Positions 1 through 8,863 of a DNA stretch of 39,477 nucleotides are shown piece after piece (position 1 is the stretch's first letter; each line of letters opens with the position of its first letter). The stretch is from positions 1 to 39,477 of the forward strand of contig CAYRYU010000064.1 in the NCBI GenBank assembly GCA_964428355.1, given 5' to 3'. Position numbers and translations under genes: made by a program. The DNA is from CAYRYU01 sp964428355. GTDB taxonomy: Bacteria > Muiribacteriota > Ozemobacteria > Ozemobacterales > Ozemobacteraceae. The notes under the pieces were generated by a model that saw nothing but the letters and a program-made list of their open reading frames with translations, was not told where the DNA came from and made no database searches.

Positions 1-56
1 GGAAAATCCGCGGCCGTTCCCATCCGCGGAAATCCGCGTCATCTGCGGAAGAACCC
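1..56. repeat. Dispersed-type repeat of CCGCGGA/TCTGCGG units
   Basis: A tandem, partly palindromic stretch made of ATCCGCGG, AATCCGCGTCATC and TCTGCGGA units sits directly after the stop codon of the first minus-strand gene. From memory, closely similar 'atctgcgg...atccgcg' strings recur in many environmental bacterial genomes; that was not checked here. It begins at the window edge, so the element may extend further. It has no T-tract and does not look like a standard terminator. Confidence 0.45.
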
Positions 57-59
57 AAA

Positions 60-1364
60 TCAGTTGGTGATCCGGATGTTGTCGAAAAGCGCGCTCTTGG
101 CGCTTCCCCCGGAGCCGCCCCGGACGACGACGTCGAACCGGTCGACCCGGGCTTGCGGAATCCCGTCCTGGGTGTCGTTGAATTCCCTATTGACCGGGGC
201 TGCGGGGGCGTTCTCCGTAACCACCTGCCCGTTGATCGATATCCTCGCCAGCTGGGTCTTGGAATCGATCTCCACCTTCACCTTGTACCAGGTATTTGCC
301 TGACAGGTGCCGAGGCTCACCGGACGGTCGGTCCGGGCCCCCGCATACTTGATTCCCGGGGGCGAAAGACTGAACTGGATTCCGTTGTACAACTTTCCGT
401 TGAAACCGTCACTCAACGGCCTGAACGCTCCAAACCCCATCTGGACGGTCGTATCGTTCCCCTGAAGCATCACATCGGCTTCGTAGGTCAGGCGATCCCC
501 GACCGGGGTGACGGGAATCCCCTTCGCGCGCCCTCCCCCACCCTGGGTCTTCACGTTGAGGACGTTTTCGCCGGACGGGGCTTGTACAAGGCTTTCCGAC
601 TTGTCGGAAACCAGGTGGTCATCCCAACCGTTGGGTCCCCGGTTCGGAGGGGTCCCCGAGAAATCCTCGGCGAAGATGACATTCTCAGTCAGCACGGGAG
701 GCGGAGAAAGGACCGGAACCTCATTGTTCACCACCCCGGGATCACCTTCGTCCATCCCCTGGCGGACAGGGCTATCCAGAACCTCCAGGATCTTGTCGAG
801 CTTGTTGAGGGGTTTGACCCCGGACGACTTTTCGACCGAGATCTTCCGGTTGGTCTTCCGGTTCTCCAGGATCTTTTCTATATCCTTCGTTACCTGCCCG
901 TAATCGGCCGGCAGGGATTTCTCGTCGGGGTCGACAGGGGCGAAAAGAAGGAGCATGGTACGACCTGCCGCATCCAGCAATGTCGGCGAATGCTGATATC
1001 TCCAGAAGTACTGGCGCCGGACCCTGGCGAACTTGACCATTATCCAGATATCTATCTGCTGGTACTTTCCGGGAGAATCCGTCACGAAAAGATCGTAATC
1101 CCCTCCCATGAACCCGGAGCGGTTCTCGAGGAAGGGGGCCTTCGCGAAGAATCTTTCCGCGAACGGTTTTGAACCGATACGGGCAAGAACCCTGGACTTG
1201 AGCGAATTCGCGATGGCGTGACATCTGACCACCTCGTCACAATGAGCGACCTGAGTCGCATACCCAGAGCTCATCGATTGCAGGAAAAATGCGAGAAAGG
1301 TCATTGCCACGAGGGCAAAGAGAATGAGCGGAAAAACGATCCCGGTCCGAAAATCCACCCTCAT
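60..1364 (-). CDS. Pseudopilin-like protein with C-terminal concanavalin-like domain
   Basis: Unnamed protein of 434 residues. Residues 1-12 are a short basic leader ending in FRTG, followed by a long hydrophobic helix (about 13-32), as in PilX/GspK-type minor pilins that lack the usual Glu at position 5. The middle (about 40-225) is mixed and proline-rich near its end. From about residue 230 to the C-terminus the sequence reads as a beta-sandwich: an EDFSG opening, a WYKVKVEID strand, an ARISING strand and a closing LFDNIRI strand, as in LamG or DUF1080-type concanavalin folds. The start codon overlaps the stop of the preceding pseudopilin gene by four bases, so the two are probably coupled. 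Inference: a surface pilin-like protein that binds or presents at carbohydrate. The fold assignment rests on sequence pattern only. Confidence 0.7.
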   Translation of the reverse strand: MRVDFRTGIVFPLILFALVAMTFLAFFLQSMSSGYATQVAHCDEVVRCHAIANSLKSRVLARIGSKPFAERFFAKAPFLENRSGFMGGDYDLFVTDSPGKYQQIDIWIMVKFARVRRQYFWRYQHSPTLLDAAGRTMLLLFAPVDPDEKSLPADYGQVTKDIEKILENRKTNRKISVEKSSGVKPLNKLDKILEVLDSPVRQGMDEGDPGVVNNEVPVLSPPPVLTENVIFAEDFSGTPPNRGPNGWDDHLVSDKSESLVQAPSGENVLNVKTQGGGGRAKGIPVTPVGDRLTYEADVMLQGNDTTVQMGFGAFRPLSDGFNGKLYNGIQFSLSPPGIKYAGARTDRPVSLGTCQANTWYKVKVEIDSKTQLARISINGQVVTENAPAAPVNREFNDTQDGIPQARVDRFDVVVRGGSGGSAKSALFDNIRITN

Positions 1365-2764
1365 TTCTTTTCCTCTTTCGGCGGAAGCCGCCTCATGATC
1401 TCCATTGCCTGGGTGGCGGCCGGCAAGATGCCGTCTCGGATGGTTTGGGCATTCACCATGAGGGTGGGGAATCTCTCCATCAGAAGGGCGGGATTCCGGG
1501 AAAAAGACTCCTCCCTGAGATAAAGCCTCTCCAAAAAGGGGTTTCGTCCCTCGATCGCCTCCTTCTGGGAGGAGACGAATTTCTGATACGCCTCGACCGG
1601 AGCGGCTTTCAAGGAGACGAGCAACCGGTGGACCTCGAGGGATTTTCCCCGGGCAAGATCCTTTTCCCGTGCGCTGAGGGAAATCTCAAAACCGGGGTGA
1701 AGAAGCCATCCGAAAGCTTCACCCGCCCTCTGAACCCATGGGATGACCTCGGCCGCTTTTGCCCGGAAAACCTGCAACCCATGCGCGATGGGTGTCGGGT
1801 CGAGACCGTTCCAGGCTCCCTCGGCCCCCAGACGGTCGACTTCGGTGATGGAAGGAAGCATGGATAGCAGAACGTTGAAAAGAAGACTCGCTCCAACCTC
1901 GGTCCTCCTGGCGATCCGGAGCTGGACGGCAGCCAGTTCGGGAGAAGCCTTGTTCCCAAGCTCCTTCCGTTTGCGGTCCAGGTCCGTGATTTCCCTGGTG
2001 ATTTCGGAGAGCGAGGCGATCAGGGACTGTCCCAGAACCGCCACTTTGCCGGCATTGAAAGCCAGATCACGATTCGCGTTCCTGGCTCCTACAGCTTCTT
2101 CGAATGTCTTTCCTTCAAGGTCGGGAAACAGGAGTTTCCGGATTTTTGCCTGGAGCAGGTTTTCGTCGATGAGTATCATGGTATCGATGGGACGCGGCCC
2201 CGTCGGACTCGGCACCTGCGTCGGAAGCTGGTAATACCTTTTCTGGCCATCCTTCTCAGACCAATTGAGAACGATTTCGGACATGCAGACATCCTGCTCC
2301 CAGTTTCCCCCTCCGGGCGGGGCGACGCGGGTTGCGGCCACCTGGACATGGAAGGGTTTCAACTGGGTGAAAATGCACCCGTCATCGGAGGCAATCCCCC
2401 CGTCGATGCTAGGTTGAATCTTTCGCCAGGGGGCTTTCTTGTCCTTCACGAAACGGAAATAGGAGGACTGGGCTTCGATCACCTGATCGTGGGACAGCAT
2501 CTCGGGGAACTCCTCGCTCAGGTCAAGGATGCTGGCATTCATCTGGGCTTCGACCAGGAGATCGATCATCACCTTCTCCCCGAGATGAATTGCGGAGAAG
2601 GAGTTTGCGCTCATCTGCATGGCTTTTCCGCTTCCGCTGAGGAGCATGGTAAAGCCCCCCACGAGGGTTGCAAAAACCATGAGACCGATCAGGATCTCAA
2701 CGAGTGTGAAAGCCCCCGGCCCATTGAGCACAGACCGCGACCCCGGGGCCAGACGAAGTACCAT
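1361..2764 (-). CDS. Large pseudopilin (type IV pilin-like)
   Basis: A 467-residue protein with a clear prepilin motif at residues 17-24 (GAFTLVEI): a small residue at the cleavage site, then Phe, then Glu at +5, leading into a hydrophobic helix of about 20 residues. This is the substrate pattern of prepilin peptidase. The rest is soluble, mostly helical, and longer than most minor pilins; I do not recognise a domain in it. A ribosome binding site (GGGAGG) lies five bases before the ATG. It follows the STAS gene by 31 bases and overlaps the next pseudopilin gene by four bases, so it is probably in one transcript with both. Role: a minor pilin or secretion pseudopilin at the inner membrane or in a filament. 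The motif is certain; the system it belongs to is inferred. Confidence 0.8.
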   Translation of the reverse strand: MVLRLAPGSRSVLNGPGAFTLVEILIGLMVFATLVGGFTMLLSGSGKAMQMSANSFSAIHLGEKVMIDLLVEAQMNASILDLSEEFPEMLSHDQVIEAQSSYFRFVKDKKAPWRKIQPSIDGGIASDDGCIFTQLKPFHVQVAATRVAPPGGGNWEQDVCMSEIVLNWSEKDGQKRYYQLPTQVPSPTGPRPIDTMILIDENLLQAKIRKLLFPDLEGKTFEEAVGARNANRDLAFNAGKVAVLGQSLIASLSEITREITDLDRKRKELGNKASPELAAVQLRIARRTEVGASLLFNVLLSMLPSITEVDRLGAEGAWNGLDPTPIAHGLQVFRAKAAEVIPWVQRAGEAFGWLLHPGFEISLSAREKDLARGKSLEVHRLLVSLKAAPVEAYQKFVSSQKEAIEGRNPFLERLYLREESFSRNPALLMERFPTLMVNAQTIRDGILPAATQAMEIMRRLPPKEEKK

Positions 2765-2795
2765 CGTCGCCTCCCAGACCGAAATAACCGGAAGA

Positions 2796-3155
2796 TCAAG
2801 AGGACTTTGCGGTGAGCTCCTTCAACCCCTCGGCAACCGATCCGACCGATATTGCAGGGGGGATGACCATCGCCATTTTCAGGATGCAAAGTTGGATTTC
2901 CCTCAAACCGACCATTACCAGGATTCCGCTGAACTCGTCGTTCACCCGGCTGACAAGCCAGAGAAGCGAACTTGCCCCGGGGCTGTTGATTACCTTGCAG
3001 TTGGTGAAATCCAGTATCAGCCTGGCCTGGCCCCGCCTGAAATACTCCTCCGAGATGGATTCGACTTCGCTTCCAGTCTCCTCGGAAAAGTACCCGACGA
3101 TGGAAATGATGGGAATACCCGATTCTTCACGGACATTGATCATGTGGGAAGACAT
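2796..3155 (-). CDS. STAS-domain protein (anti-sigma-factor-antagonist-like)
   Basis: A short single-domain protein (119 residues from the chosen ATG). It has the STAS order: strand MINVREES, strand IPIISIVG, a helix, LILDFTNCKVINSPG, then a helix. The Ser in NSPG sits where SpoIIAA-type proteins carry the phosphorylated Ser. I chose the ATG at 3155 because AGGT lies just upstream and this gives the normal STAS length; longer reading from 3296 would need a TTG start and would overlap the HEAT gene. Known biology: such proteins are phosphorylated by a kinase and dephosphorylated by a PP2C/SpoIIE enzyme. A SpoIIE phosphatase heads the same gene run (6593-8667), which makes it the likely partner. 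No matching HATPase-type kinase lies in the window. Confidence 0.8.
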   Translation of the reverse strand: MSSHMINVREESGIPIISIVGYFSEETGSEVESISEEYFRRGQARLILDFTNCKVINSPGASSLLWLVSRVNDEFSGILVMVGLREIQLCILKMAMVIPPAISVGSVAEGLKELTAKSS

Positions 3156-3288
3156 ATGACCTCGGTACTGGGTGACTTCGATTCCCATGATAACCAAAGG
3201 AAAAAGGCTTGGCAAGACCGGTTTTCCATACCAAGGCAGGTTCGGGAATTCCCATGTACACTGGCTCCGTTCCAATATGTCCGGGTTC

Positions 3289-5661
3289 TCATTCAACCTT
3301 CTCCACCCAAGTGACTACATACCACGTGTGACCGTCACGACTTCTGCGGAAAGGTTCCCCTCCCACCGTGTAGCGGCGGTTCTTTTCGAACTTGTACGAG
3401 TTCGGATTCCGGAGGACGAAGTGGAACTTCTGCTTCGAGGTCGTTTCGATCACGAACCCTCCTTCGGGAAGCCCTGTTTCGATCAGCGTTCCAACGACCG
3501 TGATCGGGCAGCCCTGGACCAGGGTGCCGCCGGCGATGGTCGAATCACCCGACCCCCGGAAAACATACCATCCGAAAAGAACCATGAGTCCTAATACCAT
3601 TGTCAAGGCGGTTTTTCTGGGAAACTGCTCCGAAAGAAGGAATTCGATGACCGCAGCGAGAGTTTCCCCCGAGTATTCGTGCCCGGCAGTTTTCGGTGGG
3701 GGACGGACCTTTTCCAGTGCGTAGGCGGGCTTTTCCCGGGAAGGAGGAGGAGTGGGGGAATCCGCCTGGGGAGCGAACTCCTTCTCCTTCCGCTCGAGAT
3801 CCTGGGGAGTGAGGGCTCCGGTATCGACCAGGATCCGTCCGCAATCCCTCCTGGCGCTGCGAAACAGGGTCCTGGTCTTGGGGGGAGCGGCCCTTTCCAA
3901 TCGCTCCAAGGTGGCCAGATCTTCCCGATCAGGGTTTGCCCGGAACAGGTTCAAGCCGGTCTCCACCTGATCGGTGATCGAGTTTCCGGTCAGGAACATC
4001 ACGAGGTCCGACCGAACCAGCGAGAAATCGAAATGGACCATCGTCATGAGGGCTTCGGTTTGTCGTGCGGGGTCCTTTTCCCTGAGCATGATCCGGAGGT
4101 GGTACAAAGCCCTTCCCGGGTCGTGCCTGATGAGGATCCTTATCGCCGCGGCCTTGACCTGCGGGGGGGATTTGACCAGGAACTTCCCCAGGAACAAAAG
4201 GACCCCCGCCGGCCGGGCTTTGGCCATGTAGTCCAGCGCAGCGTTGACCAGCATCGGGAAGTCCGATGAAAGCGCCTTTTCCGCAACCTCCACAAACTCG
4301 AGGCATTCGACCCGCAGGGCTGTCCGGAATGCGGTCGCCTTCAGAGCGGGAGAAGTGCTCTCCCCTTCGAGGATCCGGGAGAGGATCGGCTCAGCCCTTT
4401 CCCGATCCTGTTTCCTGAATGACGCCAACAGGGGAACCAGCTTGGTCTCATCCGCGGGATCGGGGGGATGAGCTCCATCCCTGGGGGGCGGTTCCAGTCC
4501 CCCCCCCGAAGGGCTTCCCTGGAGGATCTTCTCGACCCTGTGCTTCACCGCCGGGGGAAGGTCCCATTGCAGGATCCATTGGAGGGTTTCCCGGACCCGC
4601 GACTGGCCCAGGTTGGCCCTCAGTTCATTCTCCGCTTCCATTGCCGCTTCGGGATCCTGGCCGTAGAAACGGTTGACGCAGGGGCAGACGATCTGCCGGG
4701 CGGTGCGTTCGGCGATCCACTCTTCCAGCGACCGGCGAAAGCCTTCCATGTCTGGTACAACCCCCGAGTCTTCGAGGACCTGGCAAGCTCCCTCGAATAT
4801 CTTCCGAAGGATCGGGGCCTTCTCCGGGGCGGCTTCCCCCATGATGGCGTACAGGTGTTTCGGAACCTTGGGATCGGGGTTGATCTCGAAAAGCCAGCCC
4901 GCCATCGTCAGCAGCCTGCGGTCCGTCTCGGTGGAAAGGAACGCGAGAAGGACGGGCTGGATCAGACCGAAGGGAAGGTGGATGCAATCCTGGATCGCGG
5001 CAAAGCGTGTATGGAAATCCCCGTTCGTAAGACAATCCTGAAGGTGCCTGACGGCTTCCTCGGTGTCGACCGCGGACAATCCCCGGATAGCAAGGGCCCG
5101 AAGACGAGGGTCGGAGGAGCCCAGGAGTTTCGGGAGGTGCGTGATCAGGGATTCGGGGGCCATCTTCACCAGTGTCTCGAGGCAAACAAGCTGGATCCCG
5201 AGGGGTTTCGAGTCGAGCCGGTTCAGCAGGACGGAGGACTTCTCCTTCGGCCAACACCTCGAGAAGACCTTGATCAGCGTCGCCTCGACAAGGGGAGAAC
5301 ACCCCCCCTCGAGAGCTTCGGGGGCAAGAACCGCCAATCTGCGGGTGGAAACGGCATCCAGACCACCGAGGATGGCTAGCCTTTCCGCATCGGTCCCGTT
5401 GGTGAAGATCCCGAGGAAGTTCTCCGGGGTGACCTCGGGTCCGACAGAGGCAGGTATCTCGCCCAGCCGCCGGCGCAATACATTCAGCGCATGCGCAACC
5501 ACCGGGCGGCATTCCGGATCGGACTCGACCCGGGACAACTCGCTGACCGCGGTTAGGAGCGAGGGATCCGTTCCCTCCTGGATGATCTCGCTCAGCGCGA
5601 ACAGCCGGACGGACCTGACCGGGCTCTTCAGGCTGTCGCAGAGGAACTCCTGGTATGCCAT
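3289..5661 (-). CDS. HEAT-repeat protein with one C-terminal membrane helix
   Basis: A 790-residue protein made largely of repeated helical pairs (for example LLGSSDPRLRALAIRGLSA, and PPQVKAAAIRIL), the HEAT/PBS-lyase-like pattern, over residues 1-600. A proline-rich linker (about 640-665) is followed by a single hydrophobic helix near 695-715 (ALTMVLGLMVLFGWYVF) and about 75 residues that look like a small beta domain (TVVGTLIETGLPEGGFVIET). Likely a scaffold anchored in the membrane. It lies 23 bases after the FecR gene and its stop lies 133 bases before the STAS start, within a same-strand run with a SpoIIE phosphatase. HEAT proteins usually bind other proteins, so a scaffold for this signalling cluster is plausible, but no partner can be read from sequence. 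Confidence 0.7.
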   Translation of the reverse strand: MAYQEFLCDSLKSPVRSVRLFALSEIIQEGTDPSLLTAVSELSRVESDPECRPVVAHALNVLRRRLGEIPASVGPEVTPENFLGIFTNGTDAERLAILGGLDAVSTRRLAVLAPEALEGGCSPLVEATLIKVFSRCWPKEKSSVLLNRLDSKPLGIQLVCLETLVKMAPESLITHLPKLLGSSDPRLRALAIRGLSAVDTEEAVRHLQDCLTNGDFHTRFAAIQDCIHLPFGLIQPVLLAFLSTETDRRLLTMAGWLFEINPDPKVPKHLYAIMGEAAPEKAPILRKIFEGACQVLEDSGVVPDMEGFRRSLEEWIAERTARQIVCPCVNRFYGQDPEAAMEAENELRANLGQSRVRETLQWILQWDLPPAVKHRVEKILQGSPSGGGLEPPPRDGAHPPDPADETKLVPLLASFRKQDRERAEPILSRILEGESTSPALKATAFRTALRVECLEFVEVAEKALSSDFPMLVNAALDYMAKARPAGVLLFLGKFLVKSPPQVKAAAIRILIRHDPGRALYHLRIMLREKDPARQTEALMTMVHFDFSLVRSDLVMFLTGNSITDQVETGLNLFRANPDREDLATLERLERAAPPKTRTLFRSARRDCGRILVDTGALTPQDLERKEKEFAPQADSPTPPPSREKPAYALEKVRPPPKTAGHEYSGETLAAVIEFLLSEQFPRKTALTMVLGLMVLFGWYVFRGSGDSTIAGGTLVQGCPITVVGTLIETGLPEGGFVIETTSKQKFHFVLRNPNSYKFEKNRRYTVGGEPFRRSRDGHTWYVVTWVEKVE

Positions 5662-5684
5662 CGGATCGATCCCAACCTTTCAGC

Positions 5685-6463
5685 TCACCGGTTTATCCCG
5701 GTCGTGGAAGAAGCACCCGGATTGAAAAGGGATTCCCTGGAAGGGGGGCTCATGGGAACGGGCTCGGGAAGAGGGGCGCCGGCTTTCACCACCAACTGGT
5801 AGCCNNNNNNNNNNNNNNNNNNNNNNNNNNNNNNNNNNNNNNNNNNNNNNNNNNNNNNNNNNNNNNNNNNNNNNNNNNNNNNNNNNNNNNNNNNNNNNNN
5901 NNNNTCATGGGAACGGGCTCGGGAAGAGGGGCGCCGGCTTTCACCACCAACTGGTAGCCGGGTTCGAGAGTCTTGCTCTGGCTTGCATGATCCGTGAAGC
6001 GGACCTTTCCCTGATCAAGGGAAAGGATGGTGGACTCCGAGGAAACCTGCTGAGCGAAGGTGGTTCCGAGCACGGCGGTGACGCCATGGGGGGTCTCCAC
6101 GTTCACTTCGACCTTCTGTGCCTGGATCTTGAAGATCATGTTTCCCTCGTCTTGTTTTCCCAAAGAATTCCCGGCTTTAACCAGGAAAAGGGAATTTGAC
6201 CGAAGCAGGAGCAGGCTGTCATCTCCGTACTTCACTTCCGCCGAACCATCATCTCCGGTCTTGATCGCCGCCCCCTCAGGAAGAGGGGTCTGGCCCTTTG
6301 CAGGCTCGAAAACGCTCTGGGTGGTTGCCTTGACCTGCACCTGCCCTTTGGGGTTCAACAGCATCGCAACAGGTTTCCCGGAATCGCATCCGGTGAGAAA
6401 AAGAGGAACGATGGTCCCGAAAACGAGCAGACCGCCCACGATGATCCGAATCGAACCTTTCAT
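5685..6463 (-). CDS. FecR-domain lipoprotein (interrupted by an assembly gap)
   Basis: An outer-leaflet or periplasmic lipoprotein: residues 1-25 are a signal peptide ending in LTGC, the lipobox. The FecR-type core follows: a charged strand region, then HGVTAVLGTTFAQQV, a pattern shared with FecR domains of periplasmic sensors. The start is fixed by GAGGAGG seven bases upstream of the ATG at 6463. The coding region runs into 100 N whose two flanks are the same 55 bases. If the duplicated 155 bases are removed, the frame continues without break to a TGA at 5685-5687 and gives 207 residues with a tail rich in Pro and Ser. It lies between the SpoIIE phosphatase and the HEAT protein. Its role may be as the periplasmic sensing part of that cluster; this is inferred. 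Confidence 0.75.
5750..5959. other. Assembly gap flanked by identical 55-base contig ends
   Basis: Positions 5805-5904 are 100 N. The 55 bases before (5750-5804) and after (5905-5959) are identical. Two contigs overlap here by 55 bases and were joined with a fixed-length spacer. Collapsing 155 bases restores the FecR gene in frame (624 coding bases), so there is probably no missing sequence. Confidence 0.9.
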
Positions 6464-6592
6464 GCTGGTTTCCTCCTCAGGTGATTTTTTGTCTTCCGGA
6501 ATCGAATGGAAGGACAGGTCCGAAAAAGTTCCCCCGGCGGAACCGCCCCCCCTCCGGGCGAAAAACATGCATGTCACTCCGTGGACGAAAGG

Positions 6593-8667
6593 TCAGGGCC
6601 CTTTGCGTCTGCGGGCAATGATCAGAATGGTAAGGTCATCCTCCAGAGGCCGCCCGTTGGTATGGCGGAGGATGTCCTCCATAAGAATCTCGAGGGGTTC
6701 GTCCCTCCGAAGATTGGGCATGACCTGGGAAAGGCTTCTCTTCCATTTTTCAAAACCATAGGGGTCGTCGTTCCAGTCAAGTGCTTCGATCACCCCATCG
6801 GTAAACAATACCAGGGTATCCCCCTCCTCGAGGTTCAATCCCTGGAGCCTCATCACGTTGACTTTTTTTGCCCCGATCGGATATGCCGGAAAGCCCACTT
6901 CCTGGATCGTTCCGTCGTTCTTGACCAGCATCGAGGGAAGATGCCCCGCAGACGTGATCGTGACCCTGTGTGACCCGGGCCTCAAGTCCCCCATGACGGC
7001 GGTCATGAGTTTCCGCCTGTGGAATACCCGGAACAGAACCGAGTTGATCCGTTTTCCGAACGCCTCGAGGGAAAGCTGGTCATCTTCGCAAAGGTTCGCC
7101 ACGAGGGCCTTGATCATCGGAGTGACCATGGCCGCCCCAAAGCCGTGCCCGGTGACATCCGCCAGGATGAAGAGCATTCCTCCGTTTTCAACCGGAACGA
7201 AATCGTAGAAATCCCCTCCCACTGAAGAGCAGGGGAGGCTGAACCCGCGAACGGAATATTCCTCGGAAAACCAATCCCTTTCAGGGAAGAACATCTTCTG
7301 GATTCCGGCGGCCGCTTTTGCCTCGACCCGGATTGCCTCCTGGTCAAGATATCCCAGGAAGTCCATGAAGATGACGTTGAACGCGGAAAGGAACAGCCAG
7401 GCGGCGGAAAACGGGGCTCCGGGAACGTGGACGCATCCGACTTCGAGAAGCATCACCCAAAGCGCGAGGCTCATCACGAGACCGATCAGGGACCATGCGA
7501 AGGGGTGGGAGACCACCAAAGCTGTCAGGAGAAGCCCCAGGATCCCGCCCAGAAGCGATGAAACCAGGCGGACCTCCCAGGATTCGGCCGGAGTGACAGC
7601 CCTGTGCCGCAGAAGGGTGTCGAGGCTGGCGGCAAGAAGCCGGGAACCCGCGATCAGGCCGCGGGACGTGGGATGGTAATCGTGCAGGACGGGGGCATTT
7701 GCCCCGACCACTACTATCTTCCCACGAAGAAGGTCTGGAGGGATCCTTTCCTCCATGATGTCCAGGGCACTAATGATGGGGATCTCCCCACCGGAGTTGG
7801 CGAATGCGAGGAAACTCCTCGAGAGGCNNNNNNNNNNNNNNNNNNNNNNNNNNNNNNNNNNNNNNNNNNNNNNNNNNNNNNNNNNNNNNNNNNNNNNNNN
7901 NNNNNNNNNNNNNNNNNNNNNNNNNNNATGATGGGGATCTCCCCACCGGAGTTGGCGAATGCGAGGAAACTCCTCGAGAGGCCCCGACCATCGATTCCCG
8001 GGGCGCGTACGGATGGATCGAGAACCTCGCAGACCTGGAGTACGGCGCTTTTCAATCCCAGGTAAGGGTCTTCACACACGAAGGTCCTGATCGATCCGTC
8101 AGAATCGACCATTCCCCACACGAAACCCTCCATCGCTCCGTTGTCCCGGAAGATCTGGGAATTCCGGTAATGTTTTTTCTCCAGGCCGATCGGGGTCGAT
8201 TTCTCCTCGACCAGGGAAACCAGGATCACGTTACCCATGTCCCGGATGGTCTTCGCGAAGGCTTGATCACCTTCCCCGGAGTCCTGGGTTTCCTCGTGCT
8301 GAAGCAGGAAATCCCATATCACGAAACGAGGGGACCCCCGGGAAAGGAGCTGAAGGAAATCGGCATATCGTTTCCGTTTCCATGGCCACCTCTCTGGTAC
8401 TGCGGCGAGGGTTTCGGAATCGATGGCGACAAGGAGGATCGAAGGGTGCGGAGTCCGCCAGGACATCCCCAGATTCCGGGAGTGGTCGATCAGGAGGCGC
8501 TCCAGCTCGAGGGAGATGGGCGGAAAAACCGAGAATCCCAGCCAGACGAGGAGCGCGACAATGAAGAGAATGGAACGCCGCCTGCCCCCGAGGACCCCGC
8601 CCAGTTTCTGCCAAGTCAGCAGAAGCCTGGAAAAGGGGTTCTGGAAAACCTTCGAGAATGGTTCCAT
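6593..8667 (-). CDS. CHASE2-sensor SpoIIE-type protein phosphatase
   Basis: A membrane phosphatase split by an assembly gap; collapsing the duplicate 155 bases gives one frame of 639 residues. Order: a membrane helix near residues 35-55; an extracellular CHASE2 domain (about 55-300, with VAIDSETLAAVPERWPWKR); three membrane helices (about 315-395); then a PP2C/SpoIIE catalytic domain (about 410-635). All metal-binding motifs are present: GGDFYD, ADVTGHG, FTDG and EDDLT. CHASE2 senses an unknown external signal, and SpoIIE domains remove phosphate from Ser/Thr of STAS proteins. The ATG at 8667 is chosen over a TTG at 8685 because GGAGCGGAGAG lies just before it. It is the first gene of a run that ends with a STAS protein and two pseudopilins, suggesting partner switching that controls surface functions. 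Confidence 0.88.
7773..7982. other. Second assembly gap with identical 55-base flanks
   Basis: Positions 7828-7927 are 100 N. The 55 bases at 7773-7827 and 7928-7982 are identical. Removing 155 bases joins the CHASE2 half and the SpoIIE half into one frame of exactly 640 codons, through the residues GEIPIISALDIMEER. The gap is an artefact of joining overlapping contigs. Confidence 0.92.
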
Positions 8668-8810
8668 CGATTCTCTCCGCTCCAAAGGAACAATCCTGGG
8701 GGATCAGGGGTCCGCCCGACCGCCACCTGGCGCTAAAACATTCTACCAGCTTTCACGCACCTGGGCATGAAAAGATGTTTCCAGGGAAAGACCCTTTCCG
8801 GGGAAAGGGG

Positions 8811-8852
8811 AAAAAAAGACCCGCCCGAAATCCCTTGGGAAACGGACGGGTC
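8811..8852 (-). terminator. Rho-independent terminator after the glucosaminidase gene
   Basis: Read on the minus strand, GACCCGTCCG pairs with CGGGCGGGTC across a 15-base loop, giving ten pairs with one G-U, followed at once by seven T (8811-8817). It starts 12 bases after the stop codon. On the plus strand the wobble would be a C-A mismatch, which supports minus-strand use. Confidence 0.85.
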
Positions 8853-8863
8853 AGGGTTTTGGG

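Noticed and set aside
153..1172. Long open frame on the plus strand opposite the first pseudopilin gene
   Set aside because: It is a shadow in a GC-rich gene. It has no ribosome site or recognisable domain, and the minus-strand frame has a clear pilin start, strand pattern and coupled neighbour.
5750..5959. Direct repeat of 55 bases as a genuine tandem duplication
   Set aside because: Both such repeats flank exactly 100 N and have the same length, and removing one copy restores frames. This is a scaffold artefact.
6464..6592. Hairpin GGCGG/CCGCC near TTTTT between the phosphatase and FecR genes as a terminator
   Set aside because: The loop would be too small, and the T run is separated from the stem by eight bases. 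It might weaken read-through but cannot be called.
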